Below are positions 23,072 to 31,231 of a stretch of 41,960 bases of DNA, in pieces. Numbering within the stretch: the stretch's first letter is position 1; the number at the start of each line of letters is the position of its first letter. This DNA is from Syntrophorhabdus sp. PtaU1.Bin058 (GTDB taxonomy: Bacteria; Desulfobacterota; Syntrophorhabdia; Syntrophorhabdales; Syntrophorhabdaceae): the NCBI GenBank assembly GCA_002067975.1, contig MVRS01000231.1, positions 1-41,960 on the forward strand, read 5' to 3'. The notes beneath the pieces were generated by a model, which had not been told where the DNA came from, searched no databases, and worked only from the letters and a program-made list of their open reading frames with translations. A program made the position numbers and the translations under genes.

Positions 23072-24019
23072 TTATCCGCCATAGAACCTTTCGGCAAGAT
23101 GTGATATGCGGGACTTCAGGTTGAGCAGGTACGCCTTTTCCGCTTGTTTAGGCCCTGGATTGCAGTCGTATTGTTCGGCCTTGATCCTTTTCATCACATC
23201 TTCAATAGAACCGTTTTCCGAACGTAATAATTCAATGACATGGTTTTTGAAATATTCAGCCTCTCTCAGCGACCGGGTCAGAAAGTCCCTGACCTCTTCT
23301 CTCCCCACGAAAACGAAATGGTGGCCCTGGCAGAGGACCTCTGCGGGGAATTCCATCAAACGCTTCATGGAGGCGATGTACATATCGTAATCAACAAGGA
23401 ATTCAGGGACAATATTGCCTATCCTGTCCTGAACGCCTGCTGCCTCGGTGGCGATGAGTATCCTTTTCTCCGGGATATAGTAACACAGGTGGTCACGGGT
23501 ATGTCCCGGCGTTGCGATCACGCGGACGGTCAGGCCCTTATCAATCTCTATCGTCCGGCCGTCTTCAAGTATCATGTCGATATCGAAGGATCTGAAGGGC
23601 TCATCCAGCAGCTCTTTCCTGTCAATCCCGTAATATTTGACGACAAAGGGTATCACGTCCCTGCTGAGTGTCTTTATAAGGTTCTGCGCATTGGGCCGTT
23701 TGATTATCGATGTTGCCTTTTCTGAAGCCGCAACCTTAATGCCCGGGAAAGACTCTTTGATATAGCTCGTTCCACCGCAATGGTCCCAATGGACATGCGT
23801 TAAAAAGAGTATCCCCGGTTTTTTTTCTTTTATAACAGACCTTATCGTTTCTACGTAATGTCTCCCCATGCACGCGAATCCTGCCTCAAAAAGCACAGGT
23901 TTTGCGCCGTCTAAGAGATAAACGGGCGACCAGGGGAACCCGATTACATATAGTCCGTCTGTTACAACTCCTGTTTTATCAAAAATCATGTTGACGTTAA
24001 GAAAATAGCATCGACTCAT
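23072..24019 (-). CDS. Metallo-beta-lactamase-fold hydrolase
   Basis: A 315-residue MBL-fold protein. The metal-binding THVHWDHCGG lies near residue 75, ATPGHTRDHLCYY near 170 supplies the third-ligand His, a metal-bridging position is near 193 (ATEAAG), and a late His lies in CQGHHFVF. It is a glyoxalase-II-like hydrolase, probably of thioesters or lactones; within this run an acyl-CoA thioesterase or ring-cleaving step is possible but unproved. Neither the first ATG nor the ATG at residue 11 has a ribosome site, so the start is uncertain. It lies between transporter and ligase genes in the same direction. Confidence 0.82.
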   Translation of the reverse strand: MSRCYFLNVNMIFDKTGVVTDGLYVIGFPWSPVYLLDGAKPVLFEAGFACMGRHYVETIRSVIKEKKPGILFLTHVHWDHCGGTSYIKESFPGIKVAASEKATSIIKRPNAQNLIKTLSRDVIPFVVKYYGIDRKELLDEPFRSFDIDMILEDGRTIEIDKGLTVRVIATPGHTRDHLCYYIPEKRILIATEAAGVQDRIGNIVPEFLVDYDMYIASMKRLMEFPAEVLCQGHHFVFVGREEVRDFLTRSLREAEYFKNHVIELLRSENGSIEDVMKRIKAEQYDCNPGPKQAEKAYLLNLKSRISHLAERFYGG

Positions 24020-24102
24020 ATTTATAACAACAAGAATATCATGTTAACTGTTTTATGGTTTACCTTCCGGTTACGAAGGGATAAGGCATTCATGGTTACT
24101 TC

Positions 24103-25404
24103 TCACTTCATCAAAAGATTTGGAAGAAAAGTAGCCATGCCGGGGAAGAAGAACAACAGAATGGTAACGGCAACGAGACTCGCAAGGAACGGGACAACCC
24201 CTTTGTAGATCACCCCCAGTGGGGTTTTCGTGATATTCTTTACCACGAAGACATTGGAGGCAACCGGCGGAATGACGCAGCCGATCATTACCGTAAGGCC
24301 TACAAGCATGGCAAACCAGAGCGGGTCAAAACCAAGTTTCAGGGCTACCGGATAGAGGATCGGGGTGGCAAGGATCATGAACGCGAGATCGTCTATGAAA
24401 GAACCCCCTATCTGATAGATGAAGCTGATAAGTATCATAACGACATAACGGTTTATGGGTAATCCCGCAACCCAATCGGCTGCGTAGATGGGTATCTTCG
24501 TCACTGCCAGGAAGTGGCCGAGGATCGTAGAGCCTGCAATGAGCGTAAGAACCATACATGCCGTACGGAGAGATTCCAGGAGAGATTTAATATATCCTCC
24601 AAAATCGATGTCCTTTTTTGCAACGGATAAGATGAGCACGGCCACGGTACCGATGCTCCCTGCTTCAGTGGGCGTAAAAAAACCATTCATGAGCCCTATT
24701 ACGAGGAGGATAAAAACGGCTACAACCAGCATCACCTCGGGAAGGGATTTCAACCTCGTGCTCCAGTTTGATCTTTCTCCCTTGGGGCCGATCGAGGGGT
24801 TGACCTTGCACCACCCATAGATAACGACAATAAAAAAGAAGGCCGCAAGCAATCCGGGTATGATCCCCGCCATGAACAGTCTGGCTATGGATTGTTCCGT
24901 GATGATCCCGAAGATGATCAGTGTGACGCTGGGCGGAAGGAGGATACCGAGCGTCCCGACGCTTGCGACGATCCCCGTCGAAAGCTCTTTGGCATAGCCG
25001 TACCGGTCCATCTCGGGAACGGCCACGCTCGAGAACGTGGCAGCCGTGGCAGGGGAGGAGCCGCATATGGCCTTGAAGGAGGTGGCGCCTGCGACAGTCG
25101 CCATCGCCAGACCTCCGGGGATGTGACCGATGAACTTATAGGATGCATCGTAAAGCCTTCGCGCTATACCGGCATTATACGCTATCTGGCCCATGAGGAC
25201 AAAGAGGGGGATGACCGTAAAGCCGTATGTGGTGAAAACATCAAAGAGATCGACGGCGATGAGGTTGAATGCGGGACCGATGCCTTTTAACATCCAGAAC
25301 CCCATGAACCCGATAACTGCCATCGCGAACCCCAGCTCAATGCCCGTTAGGAAGAGCATCAGCAGTACAAATAGGGCTACAATGCCTATTATCACATCAT
25401 TCAT
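24103..25404 (-). CDS. dctM: TRAP transporter large permease (DctM)
   Basis: A 433-residue integral membrane protein with about 12 hydrophobic helices. It has the DctM landmarks FMGFWMLKGIGPAF, PLFVLMGQIAYNAGIARRLYD, the SGSSPATAATFSSV-like turn here reading ICGSSPATAATFSSVAVPEM, and GILLPPSVTLIIFGIITEQS. It is the ion-coupled translocation subunit of a DctPQM TRAP system for a carboxylic acid. It overlaps dctQ by 8 bases with AGGAGGG inside the end of dctQ, so translation is coupled. Together with dctP and dctQ it supplies the substrate for the neighbouring CoA ligases. Confidence 0.93.
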   Translation of the reverse strand: MNDVIIGIVALFVLLMLFLTGIELGFAMAVIGFMGFWMLKGIGPAFNLIAVDLFDVFTTYGFTVIPLFVLMGQIAYNAGIARRLYDASYKFIGHIPGGLAMATVAGATSFKAICGSSPATAATFSSVAVPEMDRYGYAKELSTGIVASVGTLGILLPPSVTLIIFGIITEQSIARLFMAGIIPGLLAAFFFIVVIYGWCKVNPSIGPKGERSNWSTRLKSLPEVMLVVAVFILLVIGLMNGFFTPTEAGSIGTVAVLILSVAKKDIDFGGYIKSLLESLRTACMVLTLIAGSTILGHFLAVTKIPIYAADWVAGLPINRYVVMILISFIYQIGGSFIDDLAFMILATPILYPVALKLGFDPLWFAMLVGLTVMIGCVIPPVASNVFVVKNITKTPLGVIYKGVVPFLASLVAVTILLFFFPGMATFLPNLLMK

Positions 25405-25879
25405 ATTTCCCTCCTGCTATCTTCACGATATCGGCGACCATTACGAAGCATTCGAGGAAGCAGGCTATGGCTATTCCAAAAACGACCGGGTAAAAGGGGA
25501 GCTGCAGGGTAGGTGAGACTTCATGCGTTGAATAGAGGTACCACCCGTGTTTGAACAGGTTCACGCCGGCTATTATAAAAAATGCGATTACGATTAACCG
25601 GGTAAATGTGTTGACCACGTCGCGTCTTCCTTCGGGAAATCTTTGAACGAGAAAGTCCACATATACATGCGCCCTCATAAAAGATGTCATCGGGATGGCA
25701 AACCCGATGACGACCCCTCCGGTAAAGGCCACCAATTCATAGGTGCCTACTATGGGATGCTTGAAGAGCCTCAGGATCACATCGAGTGTGGTGAGCAACA
25801 TGATAAATGTGAGACCAACGGCCGCTATCGCATTCATGAAACGGCTGATGCCTTTTATGCCCTTGAGATATCCTTCCAT
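25397..25879 (-). CDS. dctQ: TRAP transporter small permease (DctQ)
   Basis: A 160-residue four-helix membrane protein of the DctQ family. Helix 1 is AIAAVGLTFIMLLTTLDVILRLF, followed by the conserved GTYELVAFTGGVVIGFAIP and AHVYVDFLVQRFP. It docks on DctM and is required for transport. Good ribosome site AGGAGGG. The gap from dctP contains a long hairpin, which probably separates high dctP from lower dctQM expression. Confidence 0.92.
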   Translation of the reverse strand: MEGYLKGIKGISRFMNAIAAVGLTFIMLLTTLDVILRLFKHPIVGTYELVAFTGGVVIGFAIPMTSFMRAHVYVDFLVQRFPEGRRDVVNTFTRLIVIAFFIIAGVNLFKHGWYLYSTHEVSPTLQLPFYPVVFGIAIACFLECFVMVADIVKIAGGKYE

Positions 25880-25905
25880 CGTGTTCCCTCCTGGTAGGTT
25901 CAGGC

Positions 25906-25945
25906 AGGGAAGGGGTAGTGCTTATCAGGCACTATGCCCCTCCCT
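25906..25945 (-). promoter_or_regulatory. Stable hairpin between dctP and dctQ
   Basis: Arms 25906-25921 and 25929-25945 pair with one or two small bulges (AGGG, GGGG, TAGTGC blocks). The T-run is only on the plus strand, so in the direction of the operon it is not a terminator. It is better read as an mRNA-protecting 3' hairpin after dctP. Confidence 0.6.
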
Positions 25946-25957
25946 TTTTTTTACTTT

Positions 25958-26983
25958 TTATTTCTCCAGCTTCTTCAGTTCTGCGAGGCAGAAATCCAAC
26001 GCCTCTTTTCCCGGCAGTCCCTGTTTTTTCATGTTCTCCACGTATTCATTAAGCAGCGGTTTGACCAGTGCGGCCATTTTTGCGTTCTCTTCGGCTGAAA
26101 GCGGAATGATCTTTTTGCCGATTTTTACCATCCAATCTCTTGCCTCCTTATCGTTCTCATCCCATGCAATCCCGTTCTTGTCCGCCCACTCCTTGTTCAC
26201 CTCCCTGAAGATCTTCTGAATATCGGGAGGCAGGGAATTCCATTTCTGCTTGTTCATCACGACAAAGAAACCCGTGGTATAACCGGCGCCGAAGCTCTGG
26301 GTTGAGGCGTTGACAACCTCTCCCCATCGCCAGCCTTTTACAGATTCCTGCGGGGCCATTGAGCCGTCCACGACGCCCCTGCTGATGGCATCGTAGGTTT
26401 CTCCCATAGGCATGGCAACGGGTACCCCTCCAAGCTTGCCGACGACTTTCGCGGCCAGTCCCGTACAACGGATCTTCTGTCCTTTAAAATCGTCAAGCTT
26501 ATATACAGGTTTTTTAGAATGAATAATTCCGGGACTATGGGCCATGAAGTACATAACCTCCGTCTCGCTGTATTCCTTCGGCTTGAATTTTTCGTAGAAC
26601 AGGTTGATCAGCTTTGTGGCAGCCGCGCCAGTTTTGTAGCCCAGAGGCAGGTCGATTACCTCCGACAGGGGGAATTTCCCCCTCGTGTAGGCCATGCAGG
26701 ACATCCCCATATCGGCAATCCCGGTTACTATGCCGCTATAGGTCTTGTCAGCGGCAACAAGCGTGCCGCCGGAGAACACGGTGATCTTTACCCTCCCGTT
26801 CGTTCTCTTCTCGATCTCTTTTGCATATGATTCAGAAAGCTTGTTGTTGAAATGCTGGGCAGGCTGGAATTGTGCATAGGTGATCTCGATAGGTTTTGCC
26901 TGGCTGAATGCCGGCGTTGTTAAGAATGAAACCCCGATTACCGACAAAAATAAGACTAAAAAAATTAACCTGAAACGTCCCAT
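25958..26983 (-). CDS. dctP: TRAP transporter solute-binding protein (DctP)
   Basis: A 341-residue periplasmic binding protein. Signal peptide MGRFRLIFLVLFLSVIGVSFLTTPAFS, then the DctP fold beginning ITYAQFQPAQHFNNKLSESYAKEIEKRTNGRVKI. GQKIRCTG carries the conserved Arg that grips the ligand carboxylate (near residue 170), followed by GVVDGSMAPQESV. It captures the organic acid for DctQM. Strong AAGGAGGA ribosome site. It is the first transporter gene after the second ligase, consistent with an acid that is then activated to a CoA ester. Confidence 0.92.
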   Translation of the reverse strand: MGRFRLIFLVLFLSVIGVSFLTTPAFSQAKPIEITYAQFQPAQHFNNKLSESYAKEIEKRTNGRVKITVFSGGTLVAADKTYSGIVTGIADMGMSCMAYTRGKFPLSEVIDLPLGYKTGAAATKLINLFYEKFKPKEYSETEVMYFMAHSPGIIHSKKPVYKLDDFKGQKIRCTGLAAKVVGKLGGVPVAMPMGETYDAISRGVVDGSMAPQESVKGWRWGEVVNASTQSFGAGYTTGFFVVMNKQKWNSLPPDIQKIFREVNKEWADKNGIAWDENDKEARDWMVKIGKKIIPLSAEENAKMAALVKPLLNEYVENMKKQGLPGKEALDFCLAELKKLEK

Positions 26984-27059
26984 AATAGTCCTCCTTTTTA
27001 TTTTTAATATGTCGTCCGTTCCCTCTCTTCAATCACCTCCTCGTTAGAATTTCCCCGCT

Positions 27060-28628
27060 TTATCTGAAATCGCTCCATTTCCCGTACCGCTCTCTGAGTA
27101 TCCGGTGCAGGATCTTGCCCGTAGCAGTCCTGGGCATCTCTTCGTCCTTGATAAAATCAACGGTTTTAGGAATTTTGTAGCCTGCAATCTTGTCGCGACT
27201 GTGCTCTATCAGTTCTTTTTCGGAGACCTTTGCGCCTTCATGGAGTATGACAACGGCCTTGACGGCCTCTCCCCATTTCTCATGGGGTATTCCGATCACC
27301 GCAACATCCTTTACTGCCGGATGGCTCCCGATGACGTTCTCCACCTCCGAGGGGAAAACGTTCTCGCCGCCGGTTATTATCATGTTGGCCTTTCTGTCAA
27401 CCAGATAGTAGAAACCGTCGGCATCCCTTCTTGCCATGTCGCCTGCGGAGAACCATTCCCCGTGAAATGCCGTCCTTGTCCTTTCGGGATCTTTCCAGTA
27501 TTCTGTAAATATCTCCGGGGTCCGCGCGTACAGCTCGCCGACTTCGCCCTCAGGCACTTCGTTCCCCTCTTCGTCGAGGAGCTTGATGCGGTCTGTTGTG
27601 GATACCTCTTTCCCGATGGAACTCAGTTTGTTCAACTGGTCTTGTGGTTTGAGTATGGTCACCGATCCGGCTTCCGTGGAGCCGTATATCTCATAGAGTT
27701 CCGCACCCTTGAAATAATCGATGATGGCCAGCTTTGTATCTCTTCTCACGGGCGCAGAAGAACAGAGGAGCTTTCTCATCGAGGAGACATCGTATTTATC
27801 CTTGTTCGGATGGGCCAGCATCATAATATAATGCGTCGGTACAAGGGAGACAAAGGTGATCCGCTCGTCCTGTATTATCTTCAGGATATCTTCGGGATCG
27901 AAGGATACCATGTTGCAGACATAGCAGCTTGCCCCTATATAGGTAAAGACAAAGGAATAAAATACCGAGTTTATGTGACACATGGGCATAACGAGGAGCC
28001 CCATATCGTCATGCCTGAAGCCGACATCAATAATGTTGATGATAAATTCGGCAATGGTGGCCTCGTGGTTCCTGACAACGCCCTTGGGCCTTCCTGTCGT
28101 TCCTGAGGTATACATGACCAGCCAGGGGTCCGCACTGTCAACGACCACGGGCGGCACCCCGGGGGACGCTGCCGCTATGATCTTTTCATAGGATTTCCAG
28201 CCATCAGGGGTTGTGTCGGTCCCGAACAGGATGTAGTTGTTTTGAGGGATATTCAGATTCTGCCTTATGCGGTCTATGGTATCGGCGAATTCTTGGGCGA
28301 CGATGAAGGCCCTTGACCCGGAATGGTTTACGATATATTCAATCTCCGGTCCGGCGAGCCTGAAGTTTATCGGCACCGCTACCTGCCCGCCCTTTGATGC
28401 GGCGGCATAGACCTCCATCCACTCTATGCAATTGTAGGCGAGAACGGCAAATTTATCCCCTTTTTCAACGCCGATGGCTGCCAGGGCATTCGACAGTCTG
28501 TTCGACCTGTCGTTCCATTCCCTGAAGGTCAGCCGGCGGAATTTATCTTTCACGGCCACCTTGTTTGGGATGTTGAGCGCCTGGACCTCCATAACCTTGC
28601 CTGCCGGCAACCACTTGCTCTTCAGCAT
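27060..28628 (-). CDS. AMP-forming acyl-CoA ligase (second of two)
   Basis: A 522-residue ANL ligase. MYTSGTTGRPKGVVRNHEA is near residue 177, YGSTEAG near 310, GDMARRDADGFYYLVDRKANMI near 400, GGENVFPSEVE, and the adenylation Lys in PRTATGKILHR near residue 508. It resembles fatty-acid and cyclohexane/aromatic-acid ligases of anaerobes. GGGGG precedes the ATG. It lies directly upstream of dctP and after the fusion gene, so it probably activates the transported acid. Confidence 0.91.
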   Translation of the reverse strand: MLKSKWLPAGKVMEVQALNIPNKVAVKDKFRRLTFREWNDRSNRLSNALAAIGVEKGDKFAVLAYNCIEWMEVYAAASKGGQVAVPINFRLAGPEIEYIVNHSGSRAFIVAQEFADTIDRIRQNLNIPQNNYILFGTDTTPDGWKSYEKIIAAASPGVPPVVVDSADPWLVMYTSGTTGRPKGVVRNHEATIAEFIINIIDVGFRHDDMGLLVMPMCHINSVFYSFVFTYIGASCYVCNMVSFDPEDILKIIQDERITFVSLVPTHYIMMLAHPNKDKYDVSSMRKLLCSSAPVRRDTKLAIIDYFKGAELYEIYGSTEAGSVTILKPQDQLNKLSSIGKEVSTTDRIKLLDEEGNEVPEGEVGELYARTPEIFTEYWKDPERTRTAFHGEWFSAGDMARRDADGFYYLVDRKANMIITGGENVFPSEVENVIGSHPAVKDVAVIGIPHEKWGEAVKAVVILHEGAKVSEKELIEHSRDKIAGYKIPKTVDFIKDEEMPRTATGKILHRILRERYGKWSDFR

Positions 28629-28737
28629 TTTCTACCCCCTTGGATTTTTTTAATATTAGGAATCACCGCTTGTCCCGACCTGACAGGAGTCTCTTGTCTA
28701 TTTCGCTTGACTTATACATGTGTTTCACTGGTTTCAT

Positions 28738-28804
28738 CGCCGAACGCCGAACGCCAAACGGCCTTTTTTGCAATCCCGATATACGATATACGAACTACTA
28801 CATA
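28738..28804. repeat. Heptamer arrays between the fusion gene and the second ligase
   Basis: CGCCGAA x2 and CGCCAAA lie at 28738-28758. CGATATA x2, CGAACTA, CTACATA lie at 28777-28804. The second array repeats the unit order of 128-155 and 12738-12765 with a changed last unit. Confidence 0.87.
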
Positions 28805-28824
28805 CGGTTTGCTGTGCGTCATGC

Positions 28825-30852
28825 TCATTTGCTATATACAGGGGTTCTTTTTTCCATGAAGGCGGCGACACCTTCTTTTGCCGCTTCGGTGCAGGCAATC
28901 TCACCGAAACCCCGGTAGCCGATCTCCAGGGCATCAATAAAGCGTTCCGCCTGAGCCCCTTTTTCAACTGTTTTGATGATGATGGAGATCGATTCTTTGC
29001 TTAAAGCGAGTTTGCCGGCCATGGGGTTCTCCGGCATCTCCATCTTCGGGATATCTACCTTTCCATCAGGGATCCGCTTGATCCTGCCCGTGAGATCGTT
29101 GACCTCCTTGACAGCTTCCCTGATCATCTCGTAATAACTATTTACTACCTTGCTCACCATGCCTATCTCCAGGGCCTCTTTTACGTTTATCGGCCTTGCT
29201 GCGCAGAGCATCTCATGGAAAAGGCCTGCCCCTTTCGGCCACTTTCGATAGGGAACGATCGTCCCTCCTATTGCGGGCAATATGCCGAGCATGATCTCCG
29301 GAAACTGGAATCTCGCATTTGCAGTTGCCACCATGCCGTGGCAGCGGATCGCCAGTTCCAATCCTCCGCCGAGGGCCACACCGTTTATAGCGGCCACGAT
29401 AGGCTTGCCGAGCCGGTCCATGTATGGCTGCACCTTTGCCCAATCCCTGGCTGCCTGTGTGCCCTTTTCTATATCACCCAGCATGTCGGGAAAGGTGCCG
29501 ATGTCGGCCCCTGCCGAAAATGCCGCCGTGCCGTATCCGGTCAGGACAAACCCTTTTGTATTTGGGTCATTTTCATACTCTTTCAGGAGGGCCAGGATTT
29601 CATTATTCAACTCTTCGCGAATGGCGTTCATCGCCTGCAGACGCCGGATGGTGATGATCTTTACACCATCGATCTCGTCCAAGAGGATGTACCGTCTGAA
29701 GTCCTGGTAGTCCCGGTATGGCCTCGTGAATCCCGGAAAACCGCCCCGTGCCGTCTGAAATCTGTTAACAACCTGACGTGCAGCACCCTCACCCATGTCG
29801 TGCATAATATCCATCGGTCCTTTGGTGAAGCCAAGGGCAACCTGGGAACCAAAGTTCAGATCTTCCAGAGTTCCGATATTGCGGTCTGCAATATCGCAAG
29901 ACTGTGAAAAGAGGACCCCCAGCAGCCTGTCCCTGATCATCGTTGCCTTGTCTCCAGGGACATCAAAGGCGCTGCCCGGTTTTTTTGTCGGCCACTCATG
30001 CACAGACTTCAGGGCAGGTGACGGCAGGTAATGGCTCCCTTCCTCCATCTGCAGCGTGTTCCCTTCAAGGACAATATCGTTGCCTTTCGTTGCGTTCAGC
30101 GTCCGGAAAGGCCCTTCTGAAACGAATTCTTCGGCAACGTGGTCTATCATGCCGGCGGTTGCATCGTCGAGGAGATAGGCCGCCTCATTACACCAGTTGT
30201 TAAATATCCTTCCCAGCATTAAACAGACCGCATTATTCGTTACCATCGGCACTTTCCCTGTCATGGCGAAGACCCACGAGAGATAGTCCAGTACCTCCTG
30301 ACTGACCTTTTCCCACGCAACGACCTCGATTGGTATGCTTCGCCAGGCAGGCGCAAAGAAATGTGTCACCGTTGCTCTTGCAGGGTTTTTCATCCCCGTA
30401 AAGATCCGGTCAGGAGGGAATAAGGCGGTATTTGATGTAATAATGGCGGTCGGACCGACGATCTCTTCGACCCTTGAAGACACCTCCTTCTTCTTTGAGG
30501 AGTTATCCTCCGTCAGTGTTTCGATAACCATATCGGCATCTTTTATCTTATTCAAATCGGTTGTATAGGTGACGTTATCCAGTATCCTCCGGCCTTGTTC
30601 TTCTTTAATCTTTTTTTTGTCTACAGAATTTTTTACATATCCGGTAAACTGTTTCTCCGCACTTTCCAAAGTCTCTTCAGCGGTATCTACAAGGATGAGC
30701 CTCAAATCCGCGAGAGAACTTTTAAGGTAATACCCTATATCGACGCCGTTGATTCCGGCGCCGATAACCGCTACTTCTCCAGGGAGGGACCTTGAGGGTT
30801 TCAGTAATAACGGGTTCACCACGGACTTATAAAGTTTTCTTTTCTCATCCAT
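28825..30852 (-). CDS. 3-hydroxyacyl-CoA dehydrogenase / enoyl-CoA hydratase fusion, dehydrogenase first
   Basis: A 675-residue two-domain enzyme. Residues 1-390 are a 3-hydroxyacyl-CoA dehydrogenase: Rossmann loop VAVIGAGINGVDIG at 27-40, catalytic THFFAP with Ala where Asn is usual, and a divergent second domain (NNAVCLMLGRI in place of PGFxxNR). Residues 400-675 are a crotonase: FSAGADIG, NGVALGGGLELAIRC and FPEIMLGILPAIGG keep both catalytic Glu residues. The order is opposite to FadB/FadJ and like the archaeal crotonyl-CoA hydratase/3-hydroxybutyryl-CoA dehydrogenase. It catalyses two successive beta-oxidation steps. It is the first gene of the minus-strand run, with a strong sigma-70 promoter under the shared GntR-type operator. 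Confidence 0.9.
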   Translation of the reverse strand: MDEKRKLYKSVVNPLLLKPSRSLPGEVAVIGAGINGVDIGYYLKSSLADLRLILVDTAEETLESAEKQFTGYVKNSVDKKKIKEEQGRRILDNVTYTTDLNKIKDADMVIETLTEDNSSKKKEVSSRVEEIVGPTAIITSNTALFPPDRIFTGMKNPARATVTHFFAPAWRSIPIEVVAWEKVSQEVLDYLSWVFAMTGKVPMVTNNAVCLMLGRIFNNWCNEAAYLLDDATAGMIDHVAEEFVSEGPFRTLNATKGNDIVLEGNTLQMEEGSHYLPSPALKSVHEWPTKKPGSAFDVPGDKATMIRDRLLGVLFSQSCDIADRNIGTLEDLNFGSQVALGFTKGPMDIMHDMGEGAARQVVNRFQTARGGFPGFTRPYRDYQDFRRYILLDEIDGVKIITIRRLQAMNAIREELNNEILALLKEYENDPNTKGFVLTGYGTAAFSAGADIGTFPDMLGDIEKGTQAARDWAKVQPYMDRLGKPIVAAINGVALGGGLELAIRCHGMVATANARFQFPEIMLGILPAIGGTIVPYRKWPKGAGLFHEMLCAARPINVKEALEIGMVSKVVNSYYEMIREAVKEVNDLTGRIKRIPDGKVDIPKMEMPENPMAGKLALSKESISIIIKTVEKGAQAERFIDALEIGYRGFGEIACTEAAKEGVAAFMEKRTPVYSK

Positions 30853-30972
30853 ATCTTGTCTCCTGATTTTTAGTCACGGATTGTTTTGCCTGAAGATTCA
30901 GTTTGTTTGTATAAGGAATCACGATGCCCTGTATTTTTATGTATCAATATGCCTATGAAAATAGTTAATATC

Positions 30973-31007
30973 TGTCGACAGTATACAATTATGAAAAAAT
31001 TTGTCAA
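30973..31007 (-). promoter_or_regulatory. Promoter and operator of the fusion-gene operon
   Basis: Minus strand: TTGACA (31007-31002), 16-base spacer, TATACT (30985-30980). The 16-bp word TTGTATACTGTCGACA (30988-30973) covers the -10 and contains the palindromes GTATAC and TGTCGACA. The identical word occurs on the other strand at 31172-31187. The FCD-type GntR encoded next door is the obvious binder (inference). Confidence 0.85.
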
Positions 31008-31152
31008 GGAAAAATGGTAAAAAAATAATTATATAATAATAAGATGTAATAACAATATGTTATCAGGTAATAAGGTATAGTATATTCGGTTCCTCTTGCA
31101 ATATACAATCAATAATATGCATTATTTTTTTGGATAAAAAGGGCATTTTTTC

Positions 31153-31187
31153 TTGACATTTTTGTTTATATTTGTATACTGTCGACA
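31153..31187 (+). promoter_or_regulatory. Promoter and operator of the gntR gene
   Basis: Plus strand: TTGACA (31153-31158), 16-base spacer, TATACT (31175-31180). The 16-bp operator word lies at 31172-31187, in the same position relative to the boxes as in the divergent promoter. This predicts autoregulation by steric block of polymerase. Confidence 0.85.
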
Positions 31188-31203
31188 TGTATCAGATAAA
31201 GAT

Positions 31204-31231
31204 ATGGACTATGGACAATAGACAATGAACC
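31204..31231. repeat. Heptamer array ATGGACT, ATGGACA, ATAGACA, ATGAACC across the gntR start
   Basis: Four 7-bp units each begin with AT; the last provides the gntR start codon. The first two ATGs open frames that stop within 6 codons. Confidence 0.65.

Larger units (their letters stand above)
30853..31224. other. Divergent control region between the fusion gene and gntR
   Basis: A 372-base AT-rich gap without genes. It holds two facing copies of one promoter-operator unit (minus strand 31007-30973, plus strand 31153-31187) about 145 bases apart, and A/T-rich spacer between them that could bend or loop. The plus-strand end merges into the heptamer array at 31204. Confidence 0.8.

Noticed and set aside
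27105-28106. Long open frame on the plus strand inside the second CoA ligase
   Set aside because: It is antisense to conserved ligase motifs, with no recognisable domain and no ribosome site.
28825-30852. Frameshift or assembly join as cause of the reversed fusion
   Set aside because: One continuous frame covers both domains with a plausible linker, and the same order is known in archaeal enzymes.
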